Shown here in pieces: positions 20,546 to 31,404 of a stretch of DNA of 64,000 nt (its first letter is position 1; every line of letters begins with the position of its first letter). Made by a program: the position numbers and the translations under genes. The notes beneath the pieces are model-generated. The model had not been told where the DNA came from, searched no databases, and saw nothing but the letters and a program-made list of their open reading frames with translations. Source of the DNA: Dipteronia dyeriana (taxonomy: Eukaryota > Streptophyta > Magnoliopsida > Sapindales > Sapindaceae); NCBI GenBank assembly GCA_032871835.1, contig CM065299.1, forward strand, positions 44,342,706 through 44,406,705. Direction: 5' to 3'.

Positions 20546-22555
20546 GACACGATTCTTTAGTTAGCCTTGAATAATATTCACAACTTAAGATAAAAGGTTG
20601 GGCGCCTTTATCTTGTCAAAGTTGTATATTCTTTTGCTAGCATTTGAGTAGGATCAAATGTGTTATGATGAGTCTAAAATCATCAAAGTGTGGTGTCTTT
20701 GGGTAAAATAATCTAGTGCATTGGGTGCATTGAGTAGGATCACAATGAAATACTTTATCTAGAACCGTCAATAGATAAAAGTTTTTATTTGTAGACAATC
20801 GGAGAGTCTATCTCAATCCTGAGATAAATGATGGACTTATGGTTGCAAGTATTATCATTTGAGCTATCAATGAGTACGATTATATAGCATAGTCTATCCT
20901 CGATAGTTTGGTGGTATTCATTTATTAATTGATAGAGGACTTCATTTTTAGATATGGACATCGTGGCTCCATTTATTGAATGAGAGTAGAATACCATCAT
21001 ATGGATGTTTTGAGGTATTGGATATTAAATCTTAACGTTAAGTTTTCAATAGTGCCTATTGAAACATAGCTTCTGGATAAGTCAAAATATCCAAGTTCAA
21101 AATGTATTCATATGAGTAATATGGTAACTTGGAGAGCTATAGGCGGTCTATGAGCTCTTGGCGATTACTGGTATTCTTCACGAATATACACTTTCTCCAA
21201 TAAGGTTGTCTAGGGTATGAGTGAGTAGCATCAACTTATTCTATCTTTATTTAAAAGTTAAATTTTAGTTCTTAAGTGGAATGAACTTAAATTAAATAGA
21301 TCGGACCTAAGTGAATCATTTGTTGATTGTGATTGGGTTGTGTCTATTGGAGCTTAAATTTAGATTGCCCGCCAAGATCCCCAATCCACACGAACTTGCA
21401 TGGATCACTTGATATATTCTACCGGACCAATAGGGGTCCATCTAGAATTGTAATAAGGCATGAGAACTTGTTTCATTTTGTAAGAATAGGCCTAGTTCAC
21501 ATGTTGACTTTTTATTAAGGTCCAATGGATTTAATAAAATAAGAAAAATAATATATGGCTCTTATATATGGTATGGGAGGCAAAAGCTACTAAGAATAGC
21601 TTAAATATATTATTTTTTATTTTATTATTTAATTAAATGGAAATTAATTAATTTTTTGATTAATTAATTATTTAATTAAAAGTCATAATCTTATTAGGAG
21701 ATGGTCTCCTAATATTATACTATTGTTGGTAGTATAATTAATATTAAAGACTATATTTGATAAGTAGATAAATAAAAGGAATTATTAATCTAATCAAATT
21801 AAGAAGTCTTTAATATGGTTACAAATATACTATTGAGTTGGATTAGGAGTCTTGGTGTAGGAAAGAATTCCTTTTAGAAAAGGATTCTTAACCACCAAGT
21901 AAATCCACCTAAGGATAGGATTCTTAACCACCAAGTAAATCCTTCTTAGGAGAGGATTTGGTCTCCTATATATATATACTTGTAAATTTTGTCCAAGCCT
22001 GAATTTTAGGGATGATAAGTTGTTTTTTATTTGTTTTTTATTGTTATTAAAAAAAAACTTCGTCCAACTCATCGTGTGAAGAATTCGGCCAAGCATAGAG
22101 AAAAGAGGGAACGTTTTTGTTTTCGATAGTACACTAGTATCCTTTCCATCAAAAGGGTTTTGTGTACAACATAGAATCAAGGTTCACATGAGTTTCAATC
22201 AAATTGATTGATAATTCACAAGTGACCGGACGTTCTTGGTTTTTTCTCTTGGAGGATTATTGTGACTAACAAAGAAGAAGATTTTGTTTGTTTCCATCCT
22301 CAGGTATACAATTTAAAGAAAGGGAGTCCACACTCCTAGGTGATTCACGTTCGTGATTGGATTGGAAGATCTTGCGAATTCATTTCGACGCTAGTTCAAT
22401 CATCACGAAAAAAAAGGTACGATACTTTTTATATACATCAATTAATCTAGGGTTAATGTTCTTGTTATTAAAAGAGAAATTTTTTATATATACGCAAACC
22501 CTAATTTTTGTTTTTCTCATGCTTCCGTTGTGTTTTGAACCGTTTTTTCCTTACA
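20546..22555 (+). repeat. 5' LTR of C3, lacking its first 196 bp
   Basis: It aligns with the 3' LTR from GACAC(G/A)ATTCTTTAG (28054) to the end ...TTACA. The first 196 bp of the 3' LTR (27858-28053) have no counterpart here, and T2 spacer sequence adjoins at 20545. A deletion at the element edge is the simplest reading. Confidence 0.85.
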
Positions 22556-22557
22556 AT

Positions 22558-22569
22558 TGGTATCAGAGC
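22558..22569 (+). promoter_or_regulatory. Primer-binding site of C3
   Basis: TGGTATCAGAGC, complementary to the 3' end of plant initiator tRNA-Met, begins two bases after the LTR. This is the standard primer of plant copia elements. Confidence 0.9.
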
Positions 22570-23960
22570 CTGGTTGTACCCTTGATTAATTGATGTATGT
22601 GTTCTTGAATCTTTTTCTTTTTATTATATATATGCAAGTTTTAGAAAGAGATGGCACTCTAGGTATTCGCATATATATTTACATTGGAATGGATGGATAT
22701 ACATATGTTTTATATGTGGTTTATTATTGCTCAATTTTGGTTCTAGAATTTCAATGTAATTTTTTTTTTGGGATTGTAACAAGAAGGGTGGTCTATCATC
22801 ACCATAATTTCCTTCTTGGTAGTTGCTAAGATTTTTTTTTTAATTTTGTTGTTGTAAAAAAAAAAACTGCACTATTGTAATAATAATAAAAATAAATAAC
22901 TGTAGTATTTTATTATTTAAATTCTTCTGTAATACATTCAAGTATCAAAGATACAAAGGTTTGAAGAATTAGGAGCAACCGGAACAAGTTTGGGACCGTG
23001 CGAGCCATAACAACGAACGTGCGTACGAAGAGCGCGCAGCCACGTTTGTTGTGGCATGGGCTGCGCACAGCAGCCCTTTTTGTAGTCATGGGCTGTGCAT
23101 GGCAGCCCTTTATGGGTTTGTGGCATGTGCATGCCCACGGGTAAGGGTGAAGGGTGCACACGCTCATGGGAGGTAGCCGAGGGAGTCCGAACGACGAAGG
23201 TCGCGTGAAGACTTGTTCTCAAAGAAAGGAGTTCTTGTATTCTTATATATATGTAATTTACTTGTTTTTCTAGGATGGACCAAAATTGTAGCTATTTATA
23301 TTGTTGTAAGTATTGCAATGTTTGTCATTGTTTGATAACATGTCATATAGAATAGAAGTGCCACTCATATATCTCTTTTGGTATGAACATGCATTGAACG
23401 GTTTAAGTATTTTAATTGGCATCTAGATAACTTGGTAAATCATTCTTTGGAATTCGATCACACACCTTAAACAATTGAGTGGGAGAAGGTGTTTTTGAAC
23501 ACCTACGGCCTCCAAGTTTAGTTAAGCTTTATGTTTTATGAATAACCTCCCAAGATGTATTCATGAATGGAATTTAGCAAGATACTTCCTTACAAGGATA
23601 GACAAGACAATTATCCCAAACGATATCTACTCCCAAAGGAGGGATATTCGTGAGGGATTATATTGAAGGTCGATAACTTGGTAAGACACTCTATGTGAGT
23701 TTATTAATATCCTCCCAAGAGTTCTTGTTAATAAAATCACAAGGCTAAAATTGAAAACTTTGGTTGTTATGTGAACAATTAGGTGGGACCTTGTCTAACT
23801 AGTAAATATTGCAAACTCCCAAAGGTGGCGTGACATATATGGGTGTTGGATCACCGTTGAATTTTTACGATTGAATTATTTCATTTAATTCAAGATAAAT
23901 ATTCAAAAGTGCTTAATCATGATTATTTACTTATATAATTTATGTTATTGTTCAGAAATC
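22570..23960 (+). other. C3 untranslated leader
   Basis: There are 1.4 kb between the PBS and the gag ATG with no supportable gene. A GC-rich block (22990-23200) contains two short hairpins (23058-23076 and 23090-23108) with GGGCTG/CAGCCC arms. In retroelements such leaders carry packaging and dimerisation structures; here that is inference. Small ORFs on the minus strand (22913-23222) are not credible genes. Confidence 0.6.
23058..23108. other. Pair of GGGCTG/CAGCCC hairpins in C3 leader
   Basis: GGGCTGCGCACAGCAGCCC has a 7-bp perfect stem and a 5-base loop. Then 13 bases later comes GGGCTGTGCATGGCAGCCC, with a 6-bp stem and 7-base loop. They look like a duplicated stem-loop. Confidence 0.55.
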
Positions 23961-24764
23961 ATGACCTCATCCCTAATCAACATCCTTAAACACAATACTT
24001 TAACCGGTGATAATTATGTCACATGGAAAAGGAAAATTGGGCTTTTATTGCAATCCGAAAAGCATAAGCTCGTTCTGTGCACTCATAAACCACCTACTCC
24101 TACTAATGAATATACTCAGGAGTAAAGAGATGAGTATCAGCAGTGGGAGTCTTCTGATGAGATGGCTAAATGTTACATTATGGCCACCATCTCCGACGTG
24201 TTGCAACAGCAACATGAAAGAAAGGAGACTGCTGCCGATATAATGATGTCTCTAGAGGAGATGTTTGCTATGAGGTCTAGGACGGTTAAGAGAGAGGCAA
24301 TTACTGCTTTTATGAATCTTATGATGAAACCTGGACAGACTGTGAAAGATCACATGGTGTAAGTCATAGCACATCTTAACATTGTTGAACTGAATGGTGT
24401 TGAGATAGATGGTGAGATCAAAATTGACATGATTGTCAACTCACTGTCGGATTCCTTTGATCAATTCAAGTTGGACTACACCTTGAATAATAAGGAATAC
24501 ACCTTGCAAGGCCTGATGCAAGATGTTCAAAGCACGGAAAAAATCATTGTGAAAGGCAAGGGTCAAGAGATTCATACCATAGGTAAAGTTGCTATTGTTA
24601 AGACCCGTAAGAAGGTCAAGAAACAATAGAAGAAAAAACAACTAGGACCTACAAAGAAGGAGGCAAAGAAAGTAACCAAGATCAAAGGAAAGTGTTTCCT
24701 TTGTGGCGAAAAGGGACATTGGAAAAGAAATTGCCCAAAGTCTCAAGACAAAAAGGAATAAGGT
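23961..24764 (+). pseudogene. C3 gag (three in-frame stops)
   Basis: The start is the ATG at 23961 (MTSSLINILKHNTLTGDNY), typical of plant copia gag, rather than the upstream ATG at 23919. The body reads in one frame apart from stops at about 24124, 24361 and 24628. It ends in a zinc knuckle CFLCGEKGHWKRNC (Cx2Cx4Hx4C, about 24692-24733), which binds RNA in the particle. The stop after KTRKKVKKQ lies just before the knuckle. Confidence 0.85.
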
Positions 24765-25060
24765 AATATTAATTATCTTGAAACATGTTTTTTGGCGGAT
24801 TCTATGGATTCTTGGATCATAGACTCCGGAGCCACTAATCATGTTTGTTTTTCCTTACAGGGGTTCAAGGAAAGGAGAAGGCTTAATGAGAATTAGTTCA
24901 ACTTGCGTTTAGGCAATGGAGCGTTAGTGTCTGCTAGTTCAGTGGGAGATATTAGAATTAGTTTAGATTCTTATAGGCATTTAGATTTAATAGACGTTTA
25001 TTATGTACCTCAATTCAAGAGGAATTTAATTTCAGTTCTTGTTTAAAAAAAATTGGTTAT
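24765..25060 (+). pseudogene. C3 protease
   Basis: After the knuckle the frame gives SWIIDSGATNHVC, with the D-S-G active site of retroviral-type aspartic proteases intact (about 24810-24848). It continues with LRLGNGALVSASSVGDI and VYYVPQFKRNLISV. A stop follows RRLNEN (about 24893) and another follows NLISVLV (25046). The protease cleaves Gag-Pol. Confidence 0.75.
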
Positions 25061-25800
25061 TCGGTTACTTTTAATAAAACTTTTATTTTCAGTAAGAATG
25101 ATAAAATTATTTGCAAAGGTACATTGGAAAACGGTTTATTCTATTTGCATGGAAATATCTCTCACTTGTTAGACACGGAATCAACGGAACCTAATCATAA
25201 AAGAGTAAAATTATCAAAAGATGAAACCTACTTATGGCATTTACGCTTAGGTCATATTAACCTTAATAGGATTAAAAGATTGGTAAGTGATGGACCTCTA
25301 AGTGACTTAAAGGTTGATGATCTACCAACTTGTGAATCTTGTTTGGAAGGTAAAATGACCAAAAGGTTGTTTACGACCAAAGGCGCAAGAGCCATCGAAT
25401 GTTTAGGATTGATACACACTGATGTGTGTAGACCTATGAGCATCCAAGCTAGAGGTGGATATGAGTACTTCATCACTTTCACGGATGATCACTCAAGATT
25501 TGGCTATGTGTATCTCATGAGACATAAGTCGGATGCTTTTGATATGTTCAAAGCATTTAAAGATGAAGTAGAAAATCAGCTTGAGAAACGTAAAAATCTT
25601 GAGGTCTAATCATGGTGGAGAATATCTATCTGGTGAGTTTCAGCAATATCTTATTGATAATGGAATAATTTCTCAGTTTTTTACACCAGGCACACCTCAA
25701 CAAAATAGGGTTATAGAAAGGAGAAATAGAACTCTTTTGGATATGGTTAGGTCTATGTTGAGTTATTCACCGCTCCCTAGTTCTTTTTAGGGATATTCTT
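25061..25800 (+). pseudogene. C3 integrase
   Basis: 25124-25609 is open. It has the pre-integrase zinc block HLRLGHINLNRIKRL...PTCESCLEGK with both His and both Cys, then IHTDVC with the first catalytic Asp, and FTDDHSRFGYVYLM. A frameshift near 25600 moves the rest to 25581-25790. There the second catalytic residue is Asn (LRSNHGGEY instead of RSDxGGEY), while the Glu is kept (VIERRNRT). A TAG at about 25788 interrupts SFWGYS. Confidence 0.85.
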
Positions 25801-25811
25801 TACAAACTGCC

Positions 25812-27344
25812 ATGTATATTTTAAACAATGTACCATCTAAGTCGGTTCCTAAAACACCGCATGAGTTGTGGACTGGGCAAAAGCCTAGTTTGCAACACTT
25901 AAGGATATTTGGATGTCCTGTGCACGTGTTAAAAGGAAAGATAGAAAAGATGGAGTCTCATTCTGAAACATGCATATTTATAGGGTATCCAAAAGGAACA
26001 AAAGGATATTATTTTTATAGTCATTCAGATCTTAAAGTATTTGTTTCAACAAATGCTAAATATCTAGAAGAGGACTATATGAATAATTTTTTGCCTAAAA
26101 GTAGAATTGTCCTAAATGAGCTTTTAGGAGATACAATTCCACTAGAGGTTTTGCATTCAAGCCCAATTGTAAGTTCCATACCAACACAAGATCAACAATC
26201 TACCATACCTTGTCATAGTGGGAGGGTTGTTAGACAACCCGAGAGATACAGCGGTCTAGGAGAATCTATAGAGAATCTTCCGGACGATGATGATCCCTAT
26301 ACGTACAAGGAAGCAATGGTAGATGTTGATTGTTGCCAAAAGCATAAGGCAATGCAATCCGAAATTGAATCTATGTTCAAAAACAAAGTCTGGTCCCTTG
26401 TAGACTTGCCTGAAGGGATAAAACCCATCGGGTGCAAGTGGGTATACAAGAGGAAAAAAGGAATGGATGGTAAGGTGGAAACCTTTAAAGCTAGATTGGT
26501 AGCTAAAGGTTATACACAGAAGGAAGGTATCGATTATAAAGAAACCTTCTCTCCTGTGGCCATGCTAAAATCCATTATGATACTCTTATCCATTGCGGCA
26601 TCTCTAGACCTAGAGATTTGGCAAATGGACGTGAAGACAACTTTCCTTAATAGAAGTCTTGACGAAAGCATCTACATGATGCAACCAGAAGGATTCATTG
26701 AAAAGGGCCAAGAGGAAAGGGTATGCAAGTTGCAAAGATCCATATATGGATTGAAGCAAACATCCAGATCCTGGAACATAAGGTTCGATCAAGCCGTAAA
26801 AAGTTTTGGATTTATTCAAAACCTTGATGAACCTTATGTATACAAAAGGATTAAAGGCGACAAGTTGGTTTTCCTAGTTCTTTACGTCGATGATATACTA
26901 CTCATCGGAAATGATGTAGGTGTATTGACATCATTAAAAGAATGGTTAGCAAAACAATTTGATATAAAGGACTTAGGAGAAGCAAGTTATATTCTTGGTA
27001 TCCAAGTCATAAGGGATAGAAAGAATAGATCGATTGCATTATCCCAAGGTTCATCCATGCAAGATTCCAAAAAAGGTATGTTACCTTTTAGACATGGAAT
27101 CAAACTTTCTAAGGAACAAGATCCTAAGAATGAGCATGAAGAGCAATTCATGAGTAGGATTCCATATGCTTCGGCAGTAGGAAGTCTCATGTATGCAATG
27201 CTCTGTACTAGATCAGATATTTGTTTTGCTGTGGGCATAGTTATCAGGTTTCAATCGAAGCCTGGTCCTGATCACTGGACCGTAGTCAAGAATATTTTCA
27301 AGTATCTTAGCAGAATGAGAGATTATATGTTTGTTTACTCTTGA
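25812..27344 (+). pseudogene. C3 integrase tail and reverse transcriptase (510-codon open frame)
   Basis: Residues 1-90 are the integrase C-terminus (MYILNNVPSKSVPKTPHELW, IFIGYPKGTKGYYFYS). About 195-430 are RT, with [38 protein letters not shown] (first Asp) and YVDDILLIGND (YVDD at 26883-26894). The rest leads into RNase H (RSDICFAVGIVIRFQSKPG). Compared with C2 it lacks about nine codons after ALSQ (YIDKILSTF missing), an in-frame loss in the RT connection. The start ATG is not a real start; the frame continues from integrase. Confidence 0.9.
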
Positions 27345-27840
27345 GGGGATTTAATTCCCGTTGGGTATACAGATTCTGATTTTCAATCAGATTCTGACTC
27401 TATAAGATCAACATCAGGATCTGTGTTTACTATAGGAGGAGGGGCAGTCATATAAAGGAGTATCAAGCAATCTTGTATTGTCGATTCCACCATGGAAGCC
27501 GATTATGTTGCCACATGCGAGGATGCTAAAGAAGCTGTCTGGCTTTGCCAATTCCTGATTGACTTGGAAGATGTTCCTGATGTGAATAAGCAGATCACTA
27601 TCTATTGTGACACTAGTGGAGCAGTGGTTAATTCGAGAGAACCAAGAAGTCATAAGAGAGGGAAACACATTGAAAGAAAGTATCACCTTCTGAGGGAAAT
27701 TGTGCATATGGGGTGACGTGACGATTACCAAGGTCGTTTCAGCAGAAAATCTAGCGGATCCCTTTACAAAGGCTCTTCCATAAAAGAGTTTAGATGGGCA
27801 TCTAAAGAACATAGGTATGAGAGAGATGACACATTTGCTA
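27345..27840 (+). pseudogene. C3 RNase H
   Basis: After a stop at 27342-27344 the same frame gives GYTDSDFQSDSDSIRS, STSGSVFTIGGGAV, a TAA stop, then TMEADYVATCEDAKEAVWL and HIERKYHLLREIVHMG (open 27492-27716). A one-base shift after HMG puts the remaining C-terminus in another frame. It ends at the polypurine tract. Confidence 0.8.
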
Positions 27841-27846
27841 TAGAGC

Positions 27847-27857
27847 AAGTGGGAGAT
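27847..27857 (+). promoter_or_regulatory. Polypurine tract of C3
   Basis: AAGTGGGAGAT immediately precedes TGTTAGGATTATG, the start of the 3' LTR. It is identical to the C2 tract. Confidence 0.8.
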
Positions 27858-30028
27858 TGTTAGGATTATGCTAGATATCAAGAGTATAATAATGTATTTG
27901 ACAATATTTTCATATTAATAAAGTGATTTCTATTTTTACAAATCTTATAGCATTTATAGTTTAATTATTATAATTGTCAAAAGTAAATAATCATAAGGTC
28001 AAAAGACTATTAGAAAACTAGAATTGTTCATACATCTAGATATGTATGAGGTAGACACAATTCTTTAGTTAGCCTTGAATAATATTCACAACTTAAGATA
28101 AAAGGTTGGGCGCCTTTGTCTTGTCAAAGTTGTAGATTCTTTTGCTAGCATTTGAGTGGGATCAAATGTGTTATGATGAGTCTAAAATCATCAAAGTGTG
28201 GTGTCTTTGGGCAAAATAATCTAGTGCATTGGGTGCATTGAGTAGGATCACAATGAAATACTTTATCTAGAACCGTCAATAGATAAAAGTTTTTATTTGA
28301 AGACAATCGGAGAGTCTATCTCAATCCTGAGATAAATGATGGACTTATGGTTGCAAGTGTTATCATTTGAGCTATCAATGAGTACGATTATATAGCATAG
28401 TCTATCCTCGATAGTTTGGTGGTATCCATTTGTTAATAAATAGAGGACTTCTTTTATAGATATGGACATCGTGGCTCCATTTATTGAATGAGAGTAGAAT
28501 ACCATCATATTGATGTTTTGAGGTATTGGATATTAAATCTTAACGTTAAGTTTTCAATAGTGTCTATTGAAACATAGCTTCTTGACAAGTCAAAATATCC
28601 AAGTTCAAAATGTGGTCATATGAGTAATATGGTAACTTGGAGAGCTATAGGCGGTCTATGAGCTCTTGGCTATTACTGGTATTCTTCACGAGGATACACT
28701 TTCTCCAATAAGGTTATCTAGTGTATGAGTGAGTAACATCAACTTATTCTATCTTTATTTAAGAGTTCAATTTTAGTTCTTTAGTGGATTGAACTAAAAT
28801 TAAATAGATTGGACCTAAGTGAATCATTTGTTGATTGTGATTGGGTTGTGTCTATTGGAGCTTAAATTTAGATAAATCGCCAAGATCCCCAATCTGCACG
28901 AACTTGCATGGATCACTTGATATATTCTACTGGACCAATAAGGGTCCATCTAGAATTGCAATAAAGCATGAGAACTTGTTTCTTTTTGTAAGAATAGGTC
29001 TAGTTCACATGTGGACTTTTTACTAAGGTCCAATGGATTTAATAAAATAAGAAAAATAATATATGGCTCTTATAAATTGTATGGGCGACAAAAGCTGTTA
29101 AGAATAGCTTAAATATATTATTATTTATTTTATTAATTAATTAAATGGAAATTAATTAATTGTTGATTAATTAATTATTTAATTAAAAGTCAAAATCTTT
29201 TTCTATTAGAAGATGGTCTCCTAATATTATACTACTGTTGGTAGTATAATTAATATTAAAGACTATATTTGATAAGTAGATAAAAAAAGGAATTATTTAT
29301 CTAATCAAATTAAGAAGTCTTTAATATGGTTACAAATACACTATTGAGTTGGATTTTGAGTCTTGGTGTAGGAAAGAATTCTTTTTGGAAAAGGATTCCT
29401 TTTGGAAAAGGATTCTTAACCACCAAGTAAATTCTTCTTAGGAGAGGATTTGGTCTCCTATATATATATACTTGTAAATTTTGTCCAAGCATGGGATGAG
29501 AAGTTGTTTTTTATTGTTATTAAAAAAAAACTTCGTCCAACTCATCATGTGAAGAATTCGGCCAAGCATAGAGAAAAGAGGGAACGTTTTTGTTATCGAT
29601 AGTACACTAGTATCCTTTGCATCAAATGGGTTTTGTGTACAACATCGAATCAAGGTTCACGCGAGTTTCAAACAAATTGATTTTTAATTCACAAGTGACC
29701 GGACATTCTTGATTTTTTCTCTTGGAGGATTATTGTGTCTAACAAAGAAGAAGATTTTGTTTGTTTCCATCCTCAGGTATACAATTTAAAGTAAGGGAGC
29801 CCACACTTCTAGGTGATTCACGTTCATGATTGGATTGGAAGATCTTACGGATTCAATTCGACGCTAGTTCAATCATCACGAAAAAAAGGTACGATACTTT
29901 TTATATACATCAATTAATCTAGGGTTAAGGTTTTTTTTATTAAAAGGAAAAAAAATTATTTATACGCAAACCCTAATTTTTGTTTTTCTCACGCTTCCGT
30001 TGTTTTTTTAACCATTTTTTTCCCTACA
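27858..30028 (+). repeat. 3' LTR of C3 (2171 bp)
   Basis: It begins TGTTAGGATTATGC and ends TTTCCCTACA. It aligns with 20546-22555 apart from the missing first 196 bp. AT-rich palindromic stretches (29095-29190, TTAATTAA-rich) and GGATTCTTAACCACCAAG repeats are shared with C2. The flank is T2 spacer, beginning CCAAGTATCTTATTAA. Confidence 0.9.
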
Positions 30029-30769
30029 CCAAGTATCTTATTAATCAGGCTATTGCAATCTTTGTGCCAAGTATCTTATTAAACTGGCTATTTCTGATGT
30101 TCAGGTAACTTCACCAAGTATCTTTTTAAACTTGTTCCGTTACCAGAATAATTTTTAACACCAAGTATCTTATTAAACTGGCCAATAATATTAACCGAGT
30201 CATCTTAAAACAGGCAAGTAGATTTACACTTGTGTTTCATACTCGGTTGCTGCCCAAACATTATATCAAGGCTCACCATGATCATATGTTTGAGCCCTTA
30301 CACATTACCGAGGACGTCTCCCCAGTTTTTCTGTGCAAGGGTTTGCCGAATTGTTAAGCTTTTCGAACCGCTTAACACAACTACGCATTTCACCGGAATT
30401 TTGTCCGATAACGTCCCGAGCCTCTCCAGAATCTGGTGCATCGGGTTTGCCTTTTTGCTAAGGTCAATTGACCTTGCTCGGCTAGCATGCTCCTTCGAGC
30501 TTCTCTGCCCATTCGGGAATCAATGGTCCCTAGTATTCTATTTGCATGTTCTTATTATTGCTAGTCATTCATATGTTCTTATTATCATATGCTTTCTTTT
30601 TCAGAAATCCCGAGTTTGATTTTTATTTATAACTGCAAAACCAACAAAGATTTAATTTCCAAAGCTAATATTTGATCTAACTAAAATTCCTAAATAGAAA
30701 GGAAAGCAAAAAATATTTTAAGAATAGAAAATTTTCATATATTGGGAGTTTTTCATTAGGTCGTGCAAT
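30029..30769. other. T2 spacer, right part, with repeated AAGTATCTTATTAA motif
   Basis: There is no gene. Between 30029 and 30200 the motif (G/C)CCAAGTATCTTATTAAAC occurs four times, counting one variant with TTTTTAAAC, and a fifth copy lies left of C3 at 20519. The remainder aligns with the T1 spacer. The spacer lies between two converging genes. Confidence 0.6.
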
Positions 30770-31395
30770 CCAATATGCTCAATGGCCAGCTATTCCTTCT
30801 ATTTTGTACGGGCATTCCCACTTATCAACCAGGGAACATGCAACTTTATTTTTTGTATTCAATGACACCTTCCTGAGTACCAGGTCTCCTAGTTGGAATT
30901 TCCTGACTCGAACATGAAAGTTGTAGTGGCGAGCTACTCTTTGCTGATATGCCATATTTTGTATTTGGGACTTCTCCTTTTTCTCTTCTAGCTCATCTAG
31001 ACTTTGTAACAGTATATCAACATTCTGCTCTTCATTATATAGCCTGACCCGGGGTGATGCATATGACATTTCTATAGGGATAACAGCTCCTGTTCCAAAC
31101 GCTAAAGTGAATGGAGTCTCTCTTGTTGACGTTCTTGTTGTCGTCCGATACGCCCATAATACTTCGGGAAGCTTTTCAACCCAACTTCCTGTCTTGGCAT
31201 CCAGCTTTGCTTTGAGTGTATGCTTGATGATTTTGTATACTGTTTCAGCCTGCCCGTTCATTTAAGGATGGGTAGGTGTGGCATAGTAATTGGTAATTTG
31301 GTACTCCTTGCACAGATGTCTGAATTTCAGGTTATCAAACTGGGTGCCGTTATCAATGATGATAATGTTTGGAACTCCAAACCTGTAGAGTATAT
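30770..31395 (-). pseudogene. T2 integrase, C-terminal half
   Basis: The minus strand begins at YRFGVPN and includes the second catalytic Asp (IIIDNGTQFDN), then YYATPTHP followed by a stop. An open 160-codon stretch (30779-31261) carries MNGQAETVYKIIKHTL (Glu of the triad), EVLWAYRTTTRTSTRETPF and QLGDLVLRKV. The zinc finger and first Asp are absent because the element is cut at about 31395. It is the best-preserved integrase part of the Tat copies. Confidence 0.85.
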
Positions 31396-31404
31396 TAAAC
31401 CACT
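31396..31404. other. Head-to-head junction of two Tat integrases
   Basis: Left of here pol reads on the minus strand, beginning at integrase residue block YRFG. Right of here pol reads on the plus strand, beginning at the zinc finger (GRKIVAHKTLKQGFYWP). The two integrases are clearly diverged, so this is not a simple recent inversion of one copy. Confidence 0.7.

Larger units (their letters stand above)
20546..30028 (+). mobile_element. Ty1/copia element C3 (Tork/Angela-like), both LTRs present
   Basis: The order is 5' LTR (5'-truncated, 20546-22555), PBS for tRNA-iMet (22558-22569), a 1.4-kb leader, gag, protease, integrase, RT, RNase H, a polypurine tract (27847-27857) and a 3' LTR (27858-30028). 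The domain order integrase before RT defines copia. It is the most complete element in the window, with a 510-codon open stretch in RT, yet stops in gag, frameshifts and a changed integrase residue make it defective. It was inserted in the T2 spacer. The left edge has lost 196 bp of LTR plus any target duplication. Confidence 0.9.
15873..31395 (-). mobile_element. Tat-type Ty3/gypsy element T2 (interrupted by C3)
   Basis: Reading on the minus strand: integrase C-terminal half (31395 down to 30770), spacer, the antisense extra ORF (encoded on +, 17264-20347), a polypurine tract (16760-16770) and the 3' LTR (16759-15873). Copia C3 occupies 20546-30028 inside the spacer. Upstream of the integrase fragment the element is cut off by the head-to-head junction with T3. 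T2 itself lies in C2. Confidence 0.8.

Noticed and set aside
22913..23222. Minus-strand ORFs with Cys/His (for example TCHKPIKGCHAQP)
   Set aside because: They overlap in two frames and reflect the hairpin repeats of the C3 leader; Cys/His spacing fits no known finger.
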